Of a stretch of DNA of 64,000 nt, positions 19,651 through 29,465 are shown in pieces. The notes beneath the pieces were generated by a model. It was not told where the DNA came from. It was given only the letters and a program-made list of their open reading frames with translations, and did no database searches. The position numbers and the translations under genes were made by a program. Source of the stretch: Variovorax ginsengisoli. Lineage in GTDB: Bacteria > Pseudomonadota > Gammaproteobacteria > Burkholderiales > Burkholderiaceae_C. Numbering within the stretch: position 1 is the first letter of the stretch; the number at the start of each line of letters is the position of its first letter. The stretch is taken from positions 248,001 through 312,000 of the forward strand of contig NZ_JAUJZH010000001.1 of the NCBI RefSeq assembly GCF_030486595.1. Reading direction: 5' to 3'.

Positions 19651-20937
19651 ATGACCCTGACTCAGAGCCTCCTGACCATCGTCGCGCTGATCGCGACCAG
19701 CGCCTTCTTCTCGCTGGCCGAGATCTCGCTGGCAGCCTCGCGCCGACTGCGGCTGCGCCAGATGGCCGACGAAGGCGATGCGCGCGCCGAACGGGTGATG
19801 CGCGTCCAGGAACAGCCGGGCCACTACTTCACCGTGGTGCAGATCGGCCTGAACGCGGTCGCGATCCTCGGCGGCGTCGTCGGCGAGGGCGCGCTGAGTC
19901 CCTATTTCGCCCGCCTGTTCGGACTCTGGCTCAGCGTCGACGCGGCGCAGACCGCCGCCTTCCTGGCCTCCTTCATCACCATCATCTCGGTCTTCCTGGT
20001 GTTCGCCGACCTGTTCCCGAAGCGCCTGGGCATGAGCAGCCCTGAACTGCTGGCGGTGCGCATGGTCGGGCCGATGCAGGTGCTGATCACCGCTTTCAAG
20101 CCGCTGGTCTGGCTGTTCACGGTCACGACCGACCTGCTCTTCAAGCTGCTGGGCATGCCGCTCGCGCGCGACGAGAAGATCACCTCGGCCGACATCCTCG
20201 CGATGACCGAGGCCGGCGCCCGGGCCGGCGTGCTCGCGGTGCGCGAGCAGCAGGTGATCGCCAACGTGTTCGAGCTCGACACCCGGCTGGTCAGCAGCGT
20301 GATGACGTCGCGCGACCGCATCGCCTGGTTCCTGCGCGACGACCCCGAATCGGTGCTGCGCGCGCGCATCGTCGCCGAGCCCTTCTCTGCCTACCCGGTG
20401 TGCGAGCGCGACATCGACCACGTGCTCGGCTACGTCGACGCCAAGGACATGTTCCAGCGCGTACTGAGCGGCCAGCCGCTGTCCTTCGACCATGGCCTGC
20501 CGCTGCACAAGTCGCTGGTGATTCCCGACCGGCTCTCGCTGACCGAAGTGCTCGAGCAGTTCCAGCAAGCTCACGAGGACTTCGCGATCATCGTCAACGA
20601 ATACAGCCTGGTGGTCGGCGTCATCACGCTCAACGACGTCATGAGCACCGTGATGGGCGACCTGGTCGGTGCCCAGGACGAGGAGCAGCAGATCGTCAGG
20701 CGCGACGAGAACTCCTGGCTGATCGACGGCGTGACGCCGATCCAGGACGTGCAGCGCGCGCTTGACATCGAGAGCCTGCCGCACGACGACGAGTACGAGA
20801 CCCTGGCCGGCTTCCTGATGGTCATGCTGCGCCGGGTGCCCAAGCGCACCGACAGCGTCAGCTGGGCCGGCTACACCTTCGAGGTGATGGATGTCGACAG
20901 CCACCGCATCGACCAGGTGATGGTGACGAAAATTTGA
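19651..20937 (+). CDS. CorC/HlyC-type transporter-associated protein (DUF21, two CBS domains)
   Basis: A membrane protein of 428 residues in the CNNM/CorC (TlyC, YhdP-like) family. The N-terminal DUF21 domain has about four membrane segments (LLTIVALIATSAFFSLAEISLAASRRLR at the start). A tandem CBS pair follows (RLVSSVMTSRDRIAWF and LTEVLEQFQQAHEDFAIIVNEY), then a CorC_HlyC C-terminal domain. The family is linked to Mg2+/Co2+ efflux; 'haemolysin' is a legacy name. Two starts are possible: MTLTQSL at 19651, preferred by similarity, or MAVFIDRTM at 19627. Neither has a clear ribosome site. Its stop codon abuts the inverted-repeat element at 20938. Confidence 0.86.
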   Translation: MTLTQSLLTIVALIATSAFFSLAEISLAASRRLRLRQMADEGDARAERVMRVQEQPGHYFTVVQIGLNAVAILGGVVGEGALSPYFARLFGLWLSVDAAQTAAFLASFITIISVFLVFADLFPKRLGMSSPELLAVRMVGPMQVLITAFKPLVWLFTVTTDLLFKLLGMPLARDEKITSADILAMTEAGARAGVLAVREQQVIANVFELDTRLVSSVMTSRDRIAWFLRDDPESVLRARIVAEPFSAYPVCERDIDHVLGYVDAKDMFQRVLSGQPLSFDHGLPLHKSLVIPDRLSLTEVLEQFQQAHEDFAIIVNEYSLVVGVITLNDVMSTVMGDLVGAQDEEQQIVRRDENSWLIDGVTPIQDVQRALDIESLPHDDEYETLAGFLMVMLRRVPKRTDSVSWAGYTFEVMDVDSHRIDQVMVTKI

Positions 20938-21190
20938 CTCGCCCCCAGGTTGCCCGGCACTTCGTGTCCGGGCGCCCACCCCCCTACCGAGGGCAACGCC
21001 AGCGGCCCGGCAAAGCCGGTTCCGCTGTGTTTCACCAACGGGCCCCGGCTGCGCCGGCCGCAAAAGACAGACGCCGTGCTTGCTTGCGGGGCGGCGCGCA
21101 GCGCACGCCTGTTCGTGGGCAGTCGCGGAACCGGCTTTGCCGGGCCGCTGGTGGGAGGGCGACACGAAGTGAGCCCGACCTGGGGGCGAG
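20938..21190. repeat. Nested inverted-repeat intergenic element
   Basis: The whole 253-nt gap between two convergent genes is a palindromic structure. The outer arms (20938-20968 and 21161-21190) share CTCGCCCCCAGG and CACTTCGTGTC with a few mismatches. The inner arms (21001-21025 and 21125-21149) are perfect 25-bp reverse complements beginning AGCGGCCCGGCAAAGCC. A central ~100 nt with further GC-rich dyads lies between them. It begins and ends exactly at the two stop codons. It could act as a bidirectional terminator or be a copy of a dispersed REP/MITE-like family. Only this copy is seen in the window. Confidence 0.8.
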
Positions 21191-21829
21191 CTAATCCTCC
21201 CGGTCCTTGAAGGCCCACACGCGCTGGTTGGCGAACACCGCATCCGGATACGGAGAGCGCCCGCGGCTGCCGTTGTAGCGCCCCAGCGTCATGAACAGGT
21301 CGCCCTTTTCGCGGTCGAGGTAGTGGCGCAGGATCACGCAGCCGAAGCGCAGGTTGGTCTGCATGTGGAAAAGCTTGGACGGATCGCTGTCGCCGATCAC
21401 GCGGGTCCAGAAGGGCATGACCTGCATGTAGCCCCGGGCGCCGGCGCTCGAGACCGCGAACTTGCGGAAGTTGCTCTCGACCTGGACCAGCCCCAGCACC
21501 AGGCTGACATCGAGCCCGGAACGGCGGGATTCATACCAGACGGTCTGCAGGAACTCCTTGCGCGTCGGCCAGTCGGTCAGCTTCTTCTTGAGCCGCTCGC
21601 TCATGGCGCCGAGCCAGCGCAGGTAGGCCATGCGCGCTTCGGTGTCGCCGAATTCCGGGATCGGCGGCGCCTTGTTCTGGATCGCCGAGCTCAGCGCGGT
21701 GCGTACCGAGTCGATCAGCGGCTCCTCGATCTGCGCCCCGGCCAGGGCACTCTGCGGCAACGCCAGCGAGAGCGCACCCGCGGCCGCGCCGCCGAGGCAC
21801 AGACGCCGGGAAAGGCCGGGCGCTTTCAA
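21191..21829 (-). CDS. Lytic transglycosylase (SLT domain)
   Basis: A 212-residue periplasmic murein lytic transglycosylase. The N-terminal RRLCLGGAAAGALSLALPQSALAG resembles a Tat signal (twin arginine) or an unusual Sec signal. The SLT domain follows at ~residue 97: catalytic Glu118 in VQVESNF, then SAGARGYMQVMPFW, the conserved family motifs. The C-terminus includes ALRHYL-like and RYNGSRGRSPYP segments. It cleaves the glycan strand of peptidoglycan to 1,6-anhydromuramyl products. It is downstream of proS by 10 nt on the same strand and ends at the inverted-repeat element. Start choice: first Met with a plausible signal peptide. Confidence 0.88.
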   Translation of the reverse strand: MKAPGLSRRLCLGGAAAGALSLALPQSALAGAQIEEPLIDSVRTALSSAIQNKAPPIPEFGDTEARMAYLRWLGAMSERLKKKLTDWPTRKEFLQTVWYESRRSGLDVSLVLGLVQVESNFRKFAVSSAGARGYMQVMPFWTRVIGDSDPSKLFHMQTNLRFGCVILRHYLDREKGDLFMTLGRYNGSRGRSPYPDAVFANQRVWAFKDRED

Positions 21830-21839
21830 GGCCGTCGAC

Positions 21840-23588
21840 TCAGGCCGCCGCGAGGCGGCCCGCGATGAAGTCGGCGATGCCGGCCGCCGGCACTTTGGTC
21901 GCCGCCGTGTCGCGGCGGTGCTGGTACTCCAGCTGGCCTTCCTTGAGGCCGCGGTCGGAGATCACGACCCGGTGCGGCACGCCGATCAGCTCCCAGTCGG
22001 CGAACATCGCGCCGGGCCGCTCGCCGCGGTCGTCGAGCAGCACGTCGACGCCGGCCGCCAGCAGCTGCTCGTAGAGCGCTTCGGCCGCGGTCTTGACCTC
22101 GGCGCTGCGGTCCATGCCGATCGGGCAGACCACCACGGTGAACGGCGCGATCGCGTCCGGCCAGATGATCCCGCGCTCGTCGTTGTTCTGCTCGATCGCC
22201 GCCGCCGGCAGCCGAGTGATACCGATGCCGTAGCAGCCCATCTCGAGGAACTGCGGCTTGCCGGCCTCGTCGAGGAAGGTGGCGTTCATCGGCTTGCTGT
22301 ACTTGGTGCCGAGCACGAACACATGGCCGACCTCGATGCCGCGCTCGATCGCGAGCAGGCCGCGGCCGTCGGGCGACGCGTCGCCGGCCACCACGTTGCG
22401 CAGGTCGGCCACCGCATCGGGCTCGGGCAGGTCGCGCCCCCAGTTGACGCCGGTCAGGTGGAAGTCGACTTCATTGGCGCCGCAGATCCAGTCGGCCATC
22501 ACCGCGACTTCGCGGTCGGCGACGATCTTGACCGGCTGCCTGGGGTTCAGCGGGCCCAGGTAGCCCGGCTTGCAGCCGAAGTGGTCTTCGATCTCGGTCA
22601 CGGTGGCGAAGCGGAAGCCTTGGTCGAGCCCCGGCACCTTGCTCACCTTGATCTCGTTCATGTCGTGGTCGCCGCGCAAGAGCAGCAGCCAGACCGTCAC
22701 CTTCCGGACGTTGCCGGCGTCGTCCAGCTCCTCGGTGGCCAGCACCAGCGACTTCACGGTGGTCGCCAGCGGCACGCCGAGCAGCGCCGCGACGTCCTCG
22801 CAGGTCGCCTTGCCGGGCGTCGGCGTCTTCGTGAGCGCATCTGCGGCCGCAGGACGCGGGCCGGCGGGCGCCAGCGCCTCGGCCTTTTCCATGTTGGCGG
22901 CGTAGTCGCTGTCGGGGCAGTAGACGATCGCATCCTCGCCGGTCGCGGCGATCACCTGGAACTCCTGGCTGACGTCGCCGCCGATGGCACCGCTGTCGGC
23001 CGCCACGGCGCGGTAGCGCAGCCCGAAGCGGTCGAAGGCCCGCCGGTAGGCGTCCGACATGATCTTGTAGCTGGCCTTGGCGCCGTCGAGGTCGCGGTCG
23101 AAGCTGTAGGCGTCCTTCATGATGAACTCGCGCCCGCGCATCAGGCCGAAGCGCGGCCGGCGCTCGTCCCGGAACTTGGTCTGGATCTGGTAGAAGTTCT
23201 TCGGCAGCTGCTTGTAGCTGCGGATCTCCTGGCGCGCGATGTCGGTCACGACCTCCTCGCTGGTCGGCTGGATCACGAAATCGCGGTCATGCCGGTCCTT
23301 GATGCGCAGCAGCTCGGGGCCGTAACCCTGGAAGCGCCCGGCCTCCTGCCAGATCTCGGCCGGCTGCACCACCGGCATCGCCAGCTCGACTGCACCGGCC
23401 CGGTTCATTTCCTCGCGCACGATGGCCTCGACCTTGCGGATCACGCGCAGGCCCATGGGCATGTAGGTGTAGATGCCGGTGCCCAGCTTCTTGATCATGC
23501 CGGCGCGCATCATGAGGCGGTGGCTGGCGACCTCCGCATCGGCGGGCGCTTCCTTGAGGGTGGAGATAAAGAATCGGGAAGCTTTCAT
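21840..23588 (-). CDS. proS: Prolyl-tRNA synthetase
   Basis: Class II aminoacyl-tRNA synthetase charging tRNA-Pro; a tRNA-Pro gene lies at 29 kb. It has 582 residues, the bacterial-type ProRS length. Class II motif 1 and 2 segments are present ([22 protein letters not shown] and [17 protein letters not shown]), motif 3 is [10 protein letters not shown], and the C-terminal anticodon-binding domain begins near residue ~475 ([11 protein letters not shown]). The middle part (residues ~230-380) is the editing insertion (YbaK-like), which hydrolyses mischarged Ala-tRNA. Upstream is a divergent region shared with rppH, and downstream is the transglycosylase gene. Confidence 0.97.
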   Translation of the reverse strand: MKASRFFISTLKEAPADAEVASHRLMMRAGMIKKLGTGIYTYMPMGLRVIRKVEAIVREEMNRAGAVELAMPVVQPAEIWQEAGRFQGYGPELLRIKDRHDRDFVIQPTSEEVVTDIARQEIRSYKQLPKNFYQIQTKFRDERRPRFGLMRGREFIMKDAYSFDRDLDGAKASYKIMSDAYRRAFDRFGLRYRAVAADSGAIGGDVSQEFQVIAATGEDAIVYCPDSDYAANMEKAEALAPAGPRPAAADALTKTPTPGKATCEDVAALLGVPLATTVKSLVLATEELDDAGNVRKVTVWLLLLRGDHDMNEIKVSKVPGLDQGFRFATVTEIEDHFGCKPGYLGPLNPRQPVKIVADREVAVMADWICGANEVDFHLTGVNWGRDLPEPDAVADLRNVVAGDASPDGRGLLAIERGIEVGHVFVLGTKYSKPMNATFLDEAGKPQFLEMGCYGIGITRLPAAAIEQNNDERGIIWPDAIAPFTVVVCPIGMDRSAEVKTAAEALYEQLLAAGVDVLLDDRGERPGAMFADWELIGVPHRVVISDRGLKEGQLEYQHRRDTAATKVPAAGIADFIAGRLAAA

Positions 23589-23655
23589 CGGTCTCGCAGG
23601 GGGCTGGAACGGGTGGTCGGGAGGGCAGGTCCTGGGGGGTCCTGGAACCGGTCGC

Positions 23656-23683
23656 TTGCCGTGCGCAACCCGGCATGCATAAT
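23656..23683 (+). promoter_or_regulatory. Predicted sigma70 promoter of rppH
   Basis: TTGCCG (23656-23661) and an extended -10 TGCATAAT (hexamer CATAAT, 23678-23683) are spaced by 16 nt. The expected +1 at ~23690 is downstream of an earlier in-frame ATG (23675), which supports the ATG at 23714 as the true rppH start. Confidence 0.6.
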
Positions 23684-23713
23684 CGACTCAGTTCAAAAAA
23701 TTGGGGTTTGATT

Positions 23714-24370
23714 ATGCTCGACCGGGACGGCTTCAGGCCCAACGTCGGCATCATCCTGCTCAACCAGAGAAACCAGGTTTTCTGGGGCAAACGCATTCGC
23801 ACCCATTCCTGGCAGTTTCCGCAAGGCGGCATCGATCGCGGCGAAAGTCCCGAGCAGGCCATGTTCCGGGAACTGCACGAGGAAGTAGGTCTCCATCCGG
23901 AGCATGTGCGGATCGTCGCCCGTACCCGCGACTGGTTGCGCTACGAGGTGCCGGATCGGTTCATCCGCCGAGACGCACGAGGCCATTACAAGGGCCAGAA
24001 GCAGATCTGGTATTTGCTGCAGCTGACCGGTCACGACTGGGATCTGAACCTGCGCGCCACCGACCACCCGGAGTTCGACGCCTGGCGCTGGCACGACTAC
24101 TGGGTGCCGCTCGACGTCGTGGTCGAGTTCAAGCGCGGCGTCTACGAGATGGCGCTGACCGAACTCGCCCGCTACCTGCCTCGGCAGGATTTCCGCAACC
24201 GCTTCCTGCGCAGCAATGTGCGGGCCCGTGAATTCGAGCGCCATCCGCCCGGCCCGGGCCACGAACCGACCTTCGAGCTGCCGCCCGGCGCCAGCTTCGA
24301 TCCCAACCCGAATGCCAATCTTGCCAACGATCCCGCCTCGACGAACGACCCGTCCCACTTTCCCCGCTAG
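23714..24370 (+). CDS. rppH: RNA pyrophosphohydrolase
   Basis: Removes pyrophosphate from the 5' end of RNAs, which triggers RNase E decay. The product has 218 residues; E. coli RppH has 176, and the extra residues are a Pro-rich C-terminal tail (from ~185), as in other Burkholderiales. The Nudix box [23 protein letters not shown] lies at residues 38-60, after RTHSWQFPQ, the RppH-specific sequence. The start at [10 protein letters not shown] is chosen because it matches the family and lies downstream of the predicted promoter. The last 59 nt overlap the CNP1-like gene in another frame. It is divergent from proS. Confidence 0.95.
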   Translation: MLDRDGFRPNVGIILLNQRNQVFWGKRIRTHSWQFPQGGIDRGESPEQAMFRELHEEVGLHPEHVRIVARTRDWLRYEVPDRFIRRDARGHYKGQKQIWYLLQLTGHDWDLNLRATDHPEFDAWRWHDYWVPLDVVVEFKRGVYEMALTELARYLPRQDFRNRFLRSNVRAREFERHPPGPGHEPTFELPPGASFDPNPNANLANDPASTNDPSHFPR

Positions 24371-24863
24371 CCGCGCCGGCCGCGCGCTGCTGCTGGCCTG
24401 CGCGCTGGGCGCCGCCGGCCTGACCCAGGCTCAGGTGTTCGGCGATGTCGACTGGAAGGAAACCGAGGCGCCGCCGCCGCCGGCGTTCGACCTGAACAAG
24501 CTGGTCCCGATCACCATGCCGCCCTACATGACGCTGAAGTTCGGCGTCGATCCGGCGACCATCAAGATCACCGGCGACGGCGTGGTCCGCTACGTGGTGG
24601 TGGCAACCCACAAGGAGGGCGGCGCGCTCAACGCCTACTACGAGGGGCTTCGCTGCGCCACGGCCGAATACAAGAGCTACGCGCGCTTCACCAACGGCGC
24701 CTGGGACCCGACGCCGGCGCCCGAATGGAAGCGCCTGAGCGAACGCAACTCGATCTACACCAAGGCGCTGGCGGCGCAGGCCCTGTGCCGCGGTGATGCC
24801 CCGCGGGGCTCGGTCGGCGAGATGATCCGGGTGCTGAAGGCGCCGGTGCGCGAAGTCGAGTAA
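24312..24863 (+). CDS. CNP1-like family protein (exported, unknown function)
   Basis: A 183-residue protein matching the CNP1-like family (PF08750). A basic N-terminus and hydrophobic segment ([18 protein letters not shown], residues ~27-44) form a signal peptide. The mature part starts [19 protein letters not shown] and contains [20 protein letters not shown] and [10 protein letters not shown], with one Cys pair (C in RCATAE and ALCRGD), which may form a disulphide. The chosen ATG lies inside the 3' end of rppH (59-nt overlap); no later ATG keeps a plausible signal peptide. The function is unknown. It is convergent with proB across an 18-nt gap that contains the small palindrome GCGCCC-CGC-GGGCGC. 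Confidence 0.8.
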   Translation: MPILPTIPPRRTTRPTFPASRAGRALLLACALGAAGLTQAQVFGDVDWKETEAPPPPAFDLNKLVPITMPPYMTLKFGVDPATIKITGDGVVRYVVVATHKEGGALNAYYEGLRCATAEYKSYARFTNGAWDPTPAPEWKRLSERNSIYTKALAAQALCRGDAPRGSVGEMIRVLKAPVREVE

Positions 24864-24881
24864 CTGGCGCCCCGCGGGCGC

Positions 24882-27097
<2,216 letters not shown>

Positions 27098-27111
27098 TCA
27101 GTCAGTCTACA

Positions 27112-27140
27112 AAATGAAAAAGCCCCGGCAAAGCGGGGCT
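27112..27140 (-). terminator. Intrinsic terminator after rpmA
   Basis: On the minus strand, AGCCCCG and CGGGGCT (27121-27127 and 27134-27140) form a hairpin followed by TTTTTCATTTT. It sits between rpmA (stop at 27164) and obgE (start at 27085), so it should limit L21/L27 transcription reaching obgE-proB. Confidence 0.8.
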
Positions 27141-27163
27141 CCGATCGGGTCGAAGTGACTGGC

Positions 27164-27421
27164 TTACGCCGGCGTCACGTTGACCGTGTGCTTGTTGAGC
27201 GCACCCTTGGTGCCGAAGGAAACAGTGCCTTCGACCAGGGCGAACAGCGTGTGGTCCTTGCCGATGCCGACGTTGACGCCGGGGTGGAACTGGGTACCGC
27301 GCTGGCGCACGATGATCGAGCCTGCGCTGATCAGTTCGCCGCCGAAGCGCTTCACGCCGAGCATCTTGGGCTTGGAATCGCGCCCGTTTCGCGTTGAGCC
27401 GCCGCCTTTTTTCTGTGCCAT
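27164..27421 (-). CDS. rpmA: 50S ribosomal protein L27
   Basis: A component of the peptidyl-transferase region, 85 residues as usual. It begins [20 protein letters not shown] and shows [20 protein letters not shown] and [17 protein letters not shown], the conserved L27 body. Its N-terminal tail reaches the P-site tRNA. The start follows AGGAGC in the 12-nt gap after rplU. It is followed by an intrinsic terminator. Confidence 0.98.
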   Translation of the reverse strand: MAQKKGGGSTRNGRDSKPKMLGVKRFGGELISAGSIIVRQRGTQFHPGVNVGIGKDHTLFALVEGTVSFGTKGALNKHTVNVTPA

Positions 27422-27433
27422 GGAATGTGCTCC

Positions 27434-27745
27434 TTAGCCGGCGATCGCGCCGATTTGCAGTTCAGTGAACTGCTGGCGATGGCCTTGACGTTTCTGATAG
27501 TGCTTGCGACGGCGCATCTTGAAGATGCGAACCTTGTCGTGCTTGCCGTGCGACAGGACCGTGACCGTCACCGTGGCGCCGGATACCAGGGGCGTACCGA
27601 CCTTGATTTCGCTGCCGGTTCCGACTGCGAGCACCTGATCGATCACGATTTCCTGGCCCACGTCCGCAGCAATCTGTTCTACTTTAATTTTTTCGCCGGA
27701 AGCAACGCGATACTGCTTGCCGCCGGTTTTTATGACCGCGTACAT
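27434..27745 (-). CDS. rplU: 50S ribosomal protein L21
   Basis: 103-residue L21, binding 23S rRNA domain [21 protein letters not shown] is the standard N-terminus, and [23 protein letters not shown] is the conserved basic C-terminus. The start is the ATG at 27743-27745; the extension upstream is not family-like. It lies 12 nt before rpmA on the same transcript. A TATAAT -10 (on the minus strand, 27798-27803) lies ~53 nt before the start. The region upstream is divergent with the octaprenyl diphosphate synthase gene. Confidence 0.98.
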   Translation of the reverse strand: MYAVIKTGGKQYRVASGEKIKVEQIAADVGQEIVIDQVLAVGTGSEIKVGTPLVSGATVTVTVLSHGKHDKVRIFKMRRRKHYQKRQGHRQQFTELQIGAIAG

Positions 27746-27797
27746 TATTGACCTCTTGGGAAAAGATGGCTCCACGGCGAATTCCGTAGAGCCCACG

Positions 27798-27803
27798 ATT
27801 ATA
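27798..27803 (-). promoter_or_regulatory. -10 element of the rplU-rpmA operon
   Basis: Consensus TATAAT on the minus strand, 53 nt before the rplU ATG. The context GTGCTATAAT is a strong -10. A -35 is only weakly matched (GTGGCG) at 17 nt. A second TATAAT facing the other way for ispB lies 65 nt further right. Confidence 0.55.
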
Positions 27804-27867
27804 GCACTCCGGCCGTTTTGCGCCACATGGCATGCCGGGGCCGCCTGGGGACCGGGCCGGCCGTCCC

Positions 27868-27873
27868 TATAAT
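27868..27873 (+). promoter_or_regulatory. -10 element of ispB
   Basis: Consensus TATAAT, 80 nt before the proposed TTG start of the polyprenyl synthase gene. No good -35 is visible, so the promoter may depend on an activator or an extended upstream element. Confidence 0.45.
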
Positions 27874-27953
27874 CGACAGCTTCCGGCCCCTCCGGCCTCC
27901 CCGGCCGCCAGCGCCATCGTCGCATCTCCTGCTGCGCGCAAGCGCCCTTGCCT

Positions 27954-28946
27954 TTGTCAGTTCACGCCGCCGACACCTCCCCCGCCGCCGCCGTTCTCAG
28001 CCTGATCGCCGACGACATGGACAGCGTCGATCTCGTGATCGCACGTCGGCTCGACACCGGCGTGCCGCTGGTCAGCCAAGTCTCGAAATACATCATCTCC
28101 GCCGGCGGCAAGCGGCTGCGCCCGGCGCTGCTGCTGCTGATGGCGGGCGCCCTGGGCTATCGCGGCGAGCAGCGCTTCAACCTGGCAGCAGTGGTGGAGT
28201 TCATCCATACCGCCACCTTGCTGCATGACGACGTGGTGGACGAGTCCACGCTGCGCCGCGGCCGCCCGACCGCCAACGAATCCTTCGGCAACCCGGCCAG
28301 CGTGCTGGTCGGCGACTTCCTCTACTCGCGCGCCTTCCAGATGATGCTGGACGCCGACGACGTTCGCGTGATGCAGATCCTGGCCGAGGCGACCAACGTG
28401 ATCGCCGAGGGCGAGGTGCTGCAGCTCATGAACATGCACGACGCCACCCTCGACGAGGACGCCTACCTGCGCGTCATCCGCTCGAAGACCGCCAAGCTGT
28501 TCGAAGCCAGCACGCGGCTCGCCGCCGTGCTGGCCGGGGTGCCGCCGGACGTCGAAGAAGCCTGCGCCACCTACGGGCAAGCGCTGGGCACGGCGTTCCA
28601 GGTCATCGACGACGTGCTCGACTACGCCGGCGACGCCAGCGAAACCGGCAAGAACGTCGGGGACGACCTGCGCGAGGGCAAGACCACGCTGCCGCTGATC
28701 CTCGCGATGCAGCGCGGCACGGCGGCGCAGCAGGCGCTGATCCGCGACGCCATCGAGGCCGGCGACACGACGCAACTGCCGCAGATCGTCGCCATCGTGC
28801 GCGAAACCGGCGCCCTGGAAGCCACGCGCGCCGCCGCCGCCGCCGAGGCGCAACGCGCGATCGACGCGCTTCGTGGTTTTTCTGCAAATCCGCACTCCGC
28901 GGCTTTGCTACAATTAGCGGCTCAGCTGCTTGAGCGGCGCGCCTGA
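27954..28946 (+). CDS. ispB: Octaprenyl diphosphate synthase (polyprenyl synthetase)
   Basis: Makes the side chain of ubiquinone by condensing isopentenyl diphosphate units. It has 330 residues from the chosen start. Both aspartate-rich motifs are intact: [10 protein letters not shown] (FARM) and [12 protein letters not shown] (SARM), with the GGKRLRP substrate-binding segment. No ATG or GTG gives a full-length N-terminus. The best starts are TTG at 27954 ([12 protein letters not shown]) or TTG at 27948; the first ATG (28018) would cut the conserved helix A region. A TATAAT at 27868-27873 supports transcription from just upstream. It is divergent from rplU, an arrangement seen in many proteobacteria. 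tRNA-Pro follows 59 nt later. Confidence 0.93.
   Translation: MSVHAADTSPAAAVLSLIADDMDSVDLVIARRLDTGVPLVSQVSKYIISAGGKRLRPALLLLMAGALGYRGEQRFNLAAVVEFIHTATLLHDDVVDESTLRRGRPTANESFGNPASVLVGDFLYSRAFQMMLDADDVRVMQILAEATNVIAEGEVLQLMNMHDATLDEDAYLRVIRSKTAKLFEASTRLAAVLAGVPPDVEEACATYGQALGTAFQVIDDVLDYAGDASETGKNVGDDLREGKTTLPLILAMQRGTAAQQALIRDAIEAGDTTQLPQIVAIVRETGALEATRAAAAAEAQRAIDALRGFSANPHSAALLQLAAQLLERRA
28909..28914 (+). promoter_or_regulatory. Possible -10 of the tRNA-Pro promoter inside the ispB 3' end
   Basis: TTGCTACAAT with hexamer TACAAT lies near the 3' end of ispB, 92 nt before the tRNA. A matching -35 is not clear, so it is a candidate only. Confidence 0.35.
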
Positions 28947-29005
28947 CGATCAACTCACCCGAGTGAACGCCACGGTCGCGTCACTGTTCTCGCAATCAGC
29001 ACCAT

Positions 29006-29082
29006 CGGGGTGTAGCTTAGCCTGGTAGAGCGCTACGTTCGGGACGTAGAGGCCGGAGGTTCGAATCCTCTCACCCCGACCA
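29006..29082 (+). tRNA. tRNA-Pro (anticodon CGG)
   Basis: A 77-nt cloverleaf: acceptor arms CGGGGTG and CACCCCG pair in full, the D arm is GCTTAGCCTGGTAGAGC, the anticodon stem is CTACG/CGTAG around TTCGGGA (anticodon CGG, reads CCG), the T arm is GGAGG-TTCGAAT-CCTCT, and the encoded end is ACCA. G37 follows the anticodon, as in other proline tRNAs. It is directly followed by TTTTTCTT, which may terminate the transcript. Two partial copies of its 3' end occur downstream at ~29164 and 29320. Confidence 0.98.
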
Positions 29083-29163
29083 TTTTTCTTGAATCAACTC
29101 GACATTTCTGGCGTCCATGCAACGTGGACCGCCTGCTGAACACGCAGGCACCGGCCGAGTCGT

Positions 29164-29175
29164 TTCGAATCCTCT
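29164..29175 (+). repeat. tRNA-Pro T-arm repeat (relic 1)
   Basis: TTCGAATCCTCT is identical to positions 29060-29071 in the tRNA-Pro T arm, and the following bases (GCGCCATCA) only loosely recall the acceptor end. As a 12-nt match this could be chance, but it is joined by a longer relic 145 nt further on. Confidence 0.45.
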
Positions 29176-29319
29176 GCGCCATCAACCGGTGTGCGGCATC
29201 CCCGCAACATCCCTTTCGGCGTCCCTGGACGCTGTGCTACGCTAAGCCTCCGGTGCGTCGATTGCACAGGGTTTGCCCATTGACTCAGGCAGCGGGCCCC
29301 TGGAGCAGGGCAGTGCAAA

Positions 29320-29346
29320 GGAGGTCCGACCCTCTCACCCCCATCA
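29320..29346 (+). repeat. tRNA-Pro 3'-end relic (relic 2)
   Basis: GGAGGTCCGACCCTCTCACC and then CCCATCA aligns with the last 28 nt of tRNA-Pro. The first six bases and CCTCTCACCCC are identical and one base is missing. No matching 5' half of a tRNA is found upstream, so it is a 3'-end fragment, the portion commonly used as an attachment site. Confidence 0.55.
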
Positions 29347-29465
29347 GCCTTTCAGGGCTGTAATTGCCAAATGCTCCGCGGAACCGTTGCCGCGCAGCGG
29401 TTTACAGCGCTTGGGCGATCAGCGATGATCGTGAAGCAAATTTTCACGTTTCTTACATTCGTTGA

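Larger units (their letters stand above)
29083..29465 (+). other. Non-coding stretch between tRNA-Pro and pilB with two tRNA-3'-end-like relics
   Basis: This 383-nt region has no convincing gene. It begins with a T-rich run after the tRNA. At 29164-29175 it repeats TTCGAATCCTCT, the T-loop and T-stem sequence of the tRNA-Pro. At 29320-29346 a 27-nt segment matches the last 28 nt of the tRNA with one missing base and four or so changes (GGAGGTCCGACCCTCTCACC, then CCCATCA). A short hairpin (CGTGAA/TTCACG, 29430-29448) lies just before pilB. The repeats look like remnants of integration at the tRNA 3' end. No integrase or pilin gene is present. Confidence 0.7.

Noticed and set aside
21061..21210. 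Short open frames inside the inverted-repeat element
   Set aside because: They translate the palindrome itself, appear on both strands, and have no ribosome sites or conserved features.
23675..23713. Earlier ATG for rppH at 23675
   Set aside because: It precedes the expected transcription start of the TTGCCG/TGCATAAT promoter and adds residues not seen in the family.
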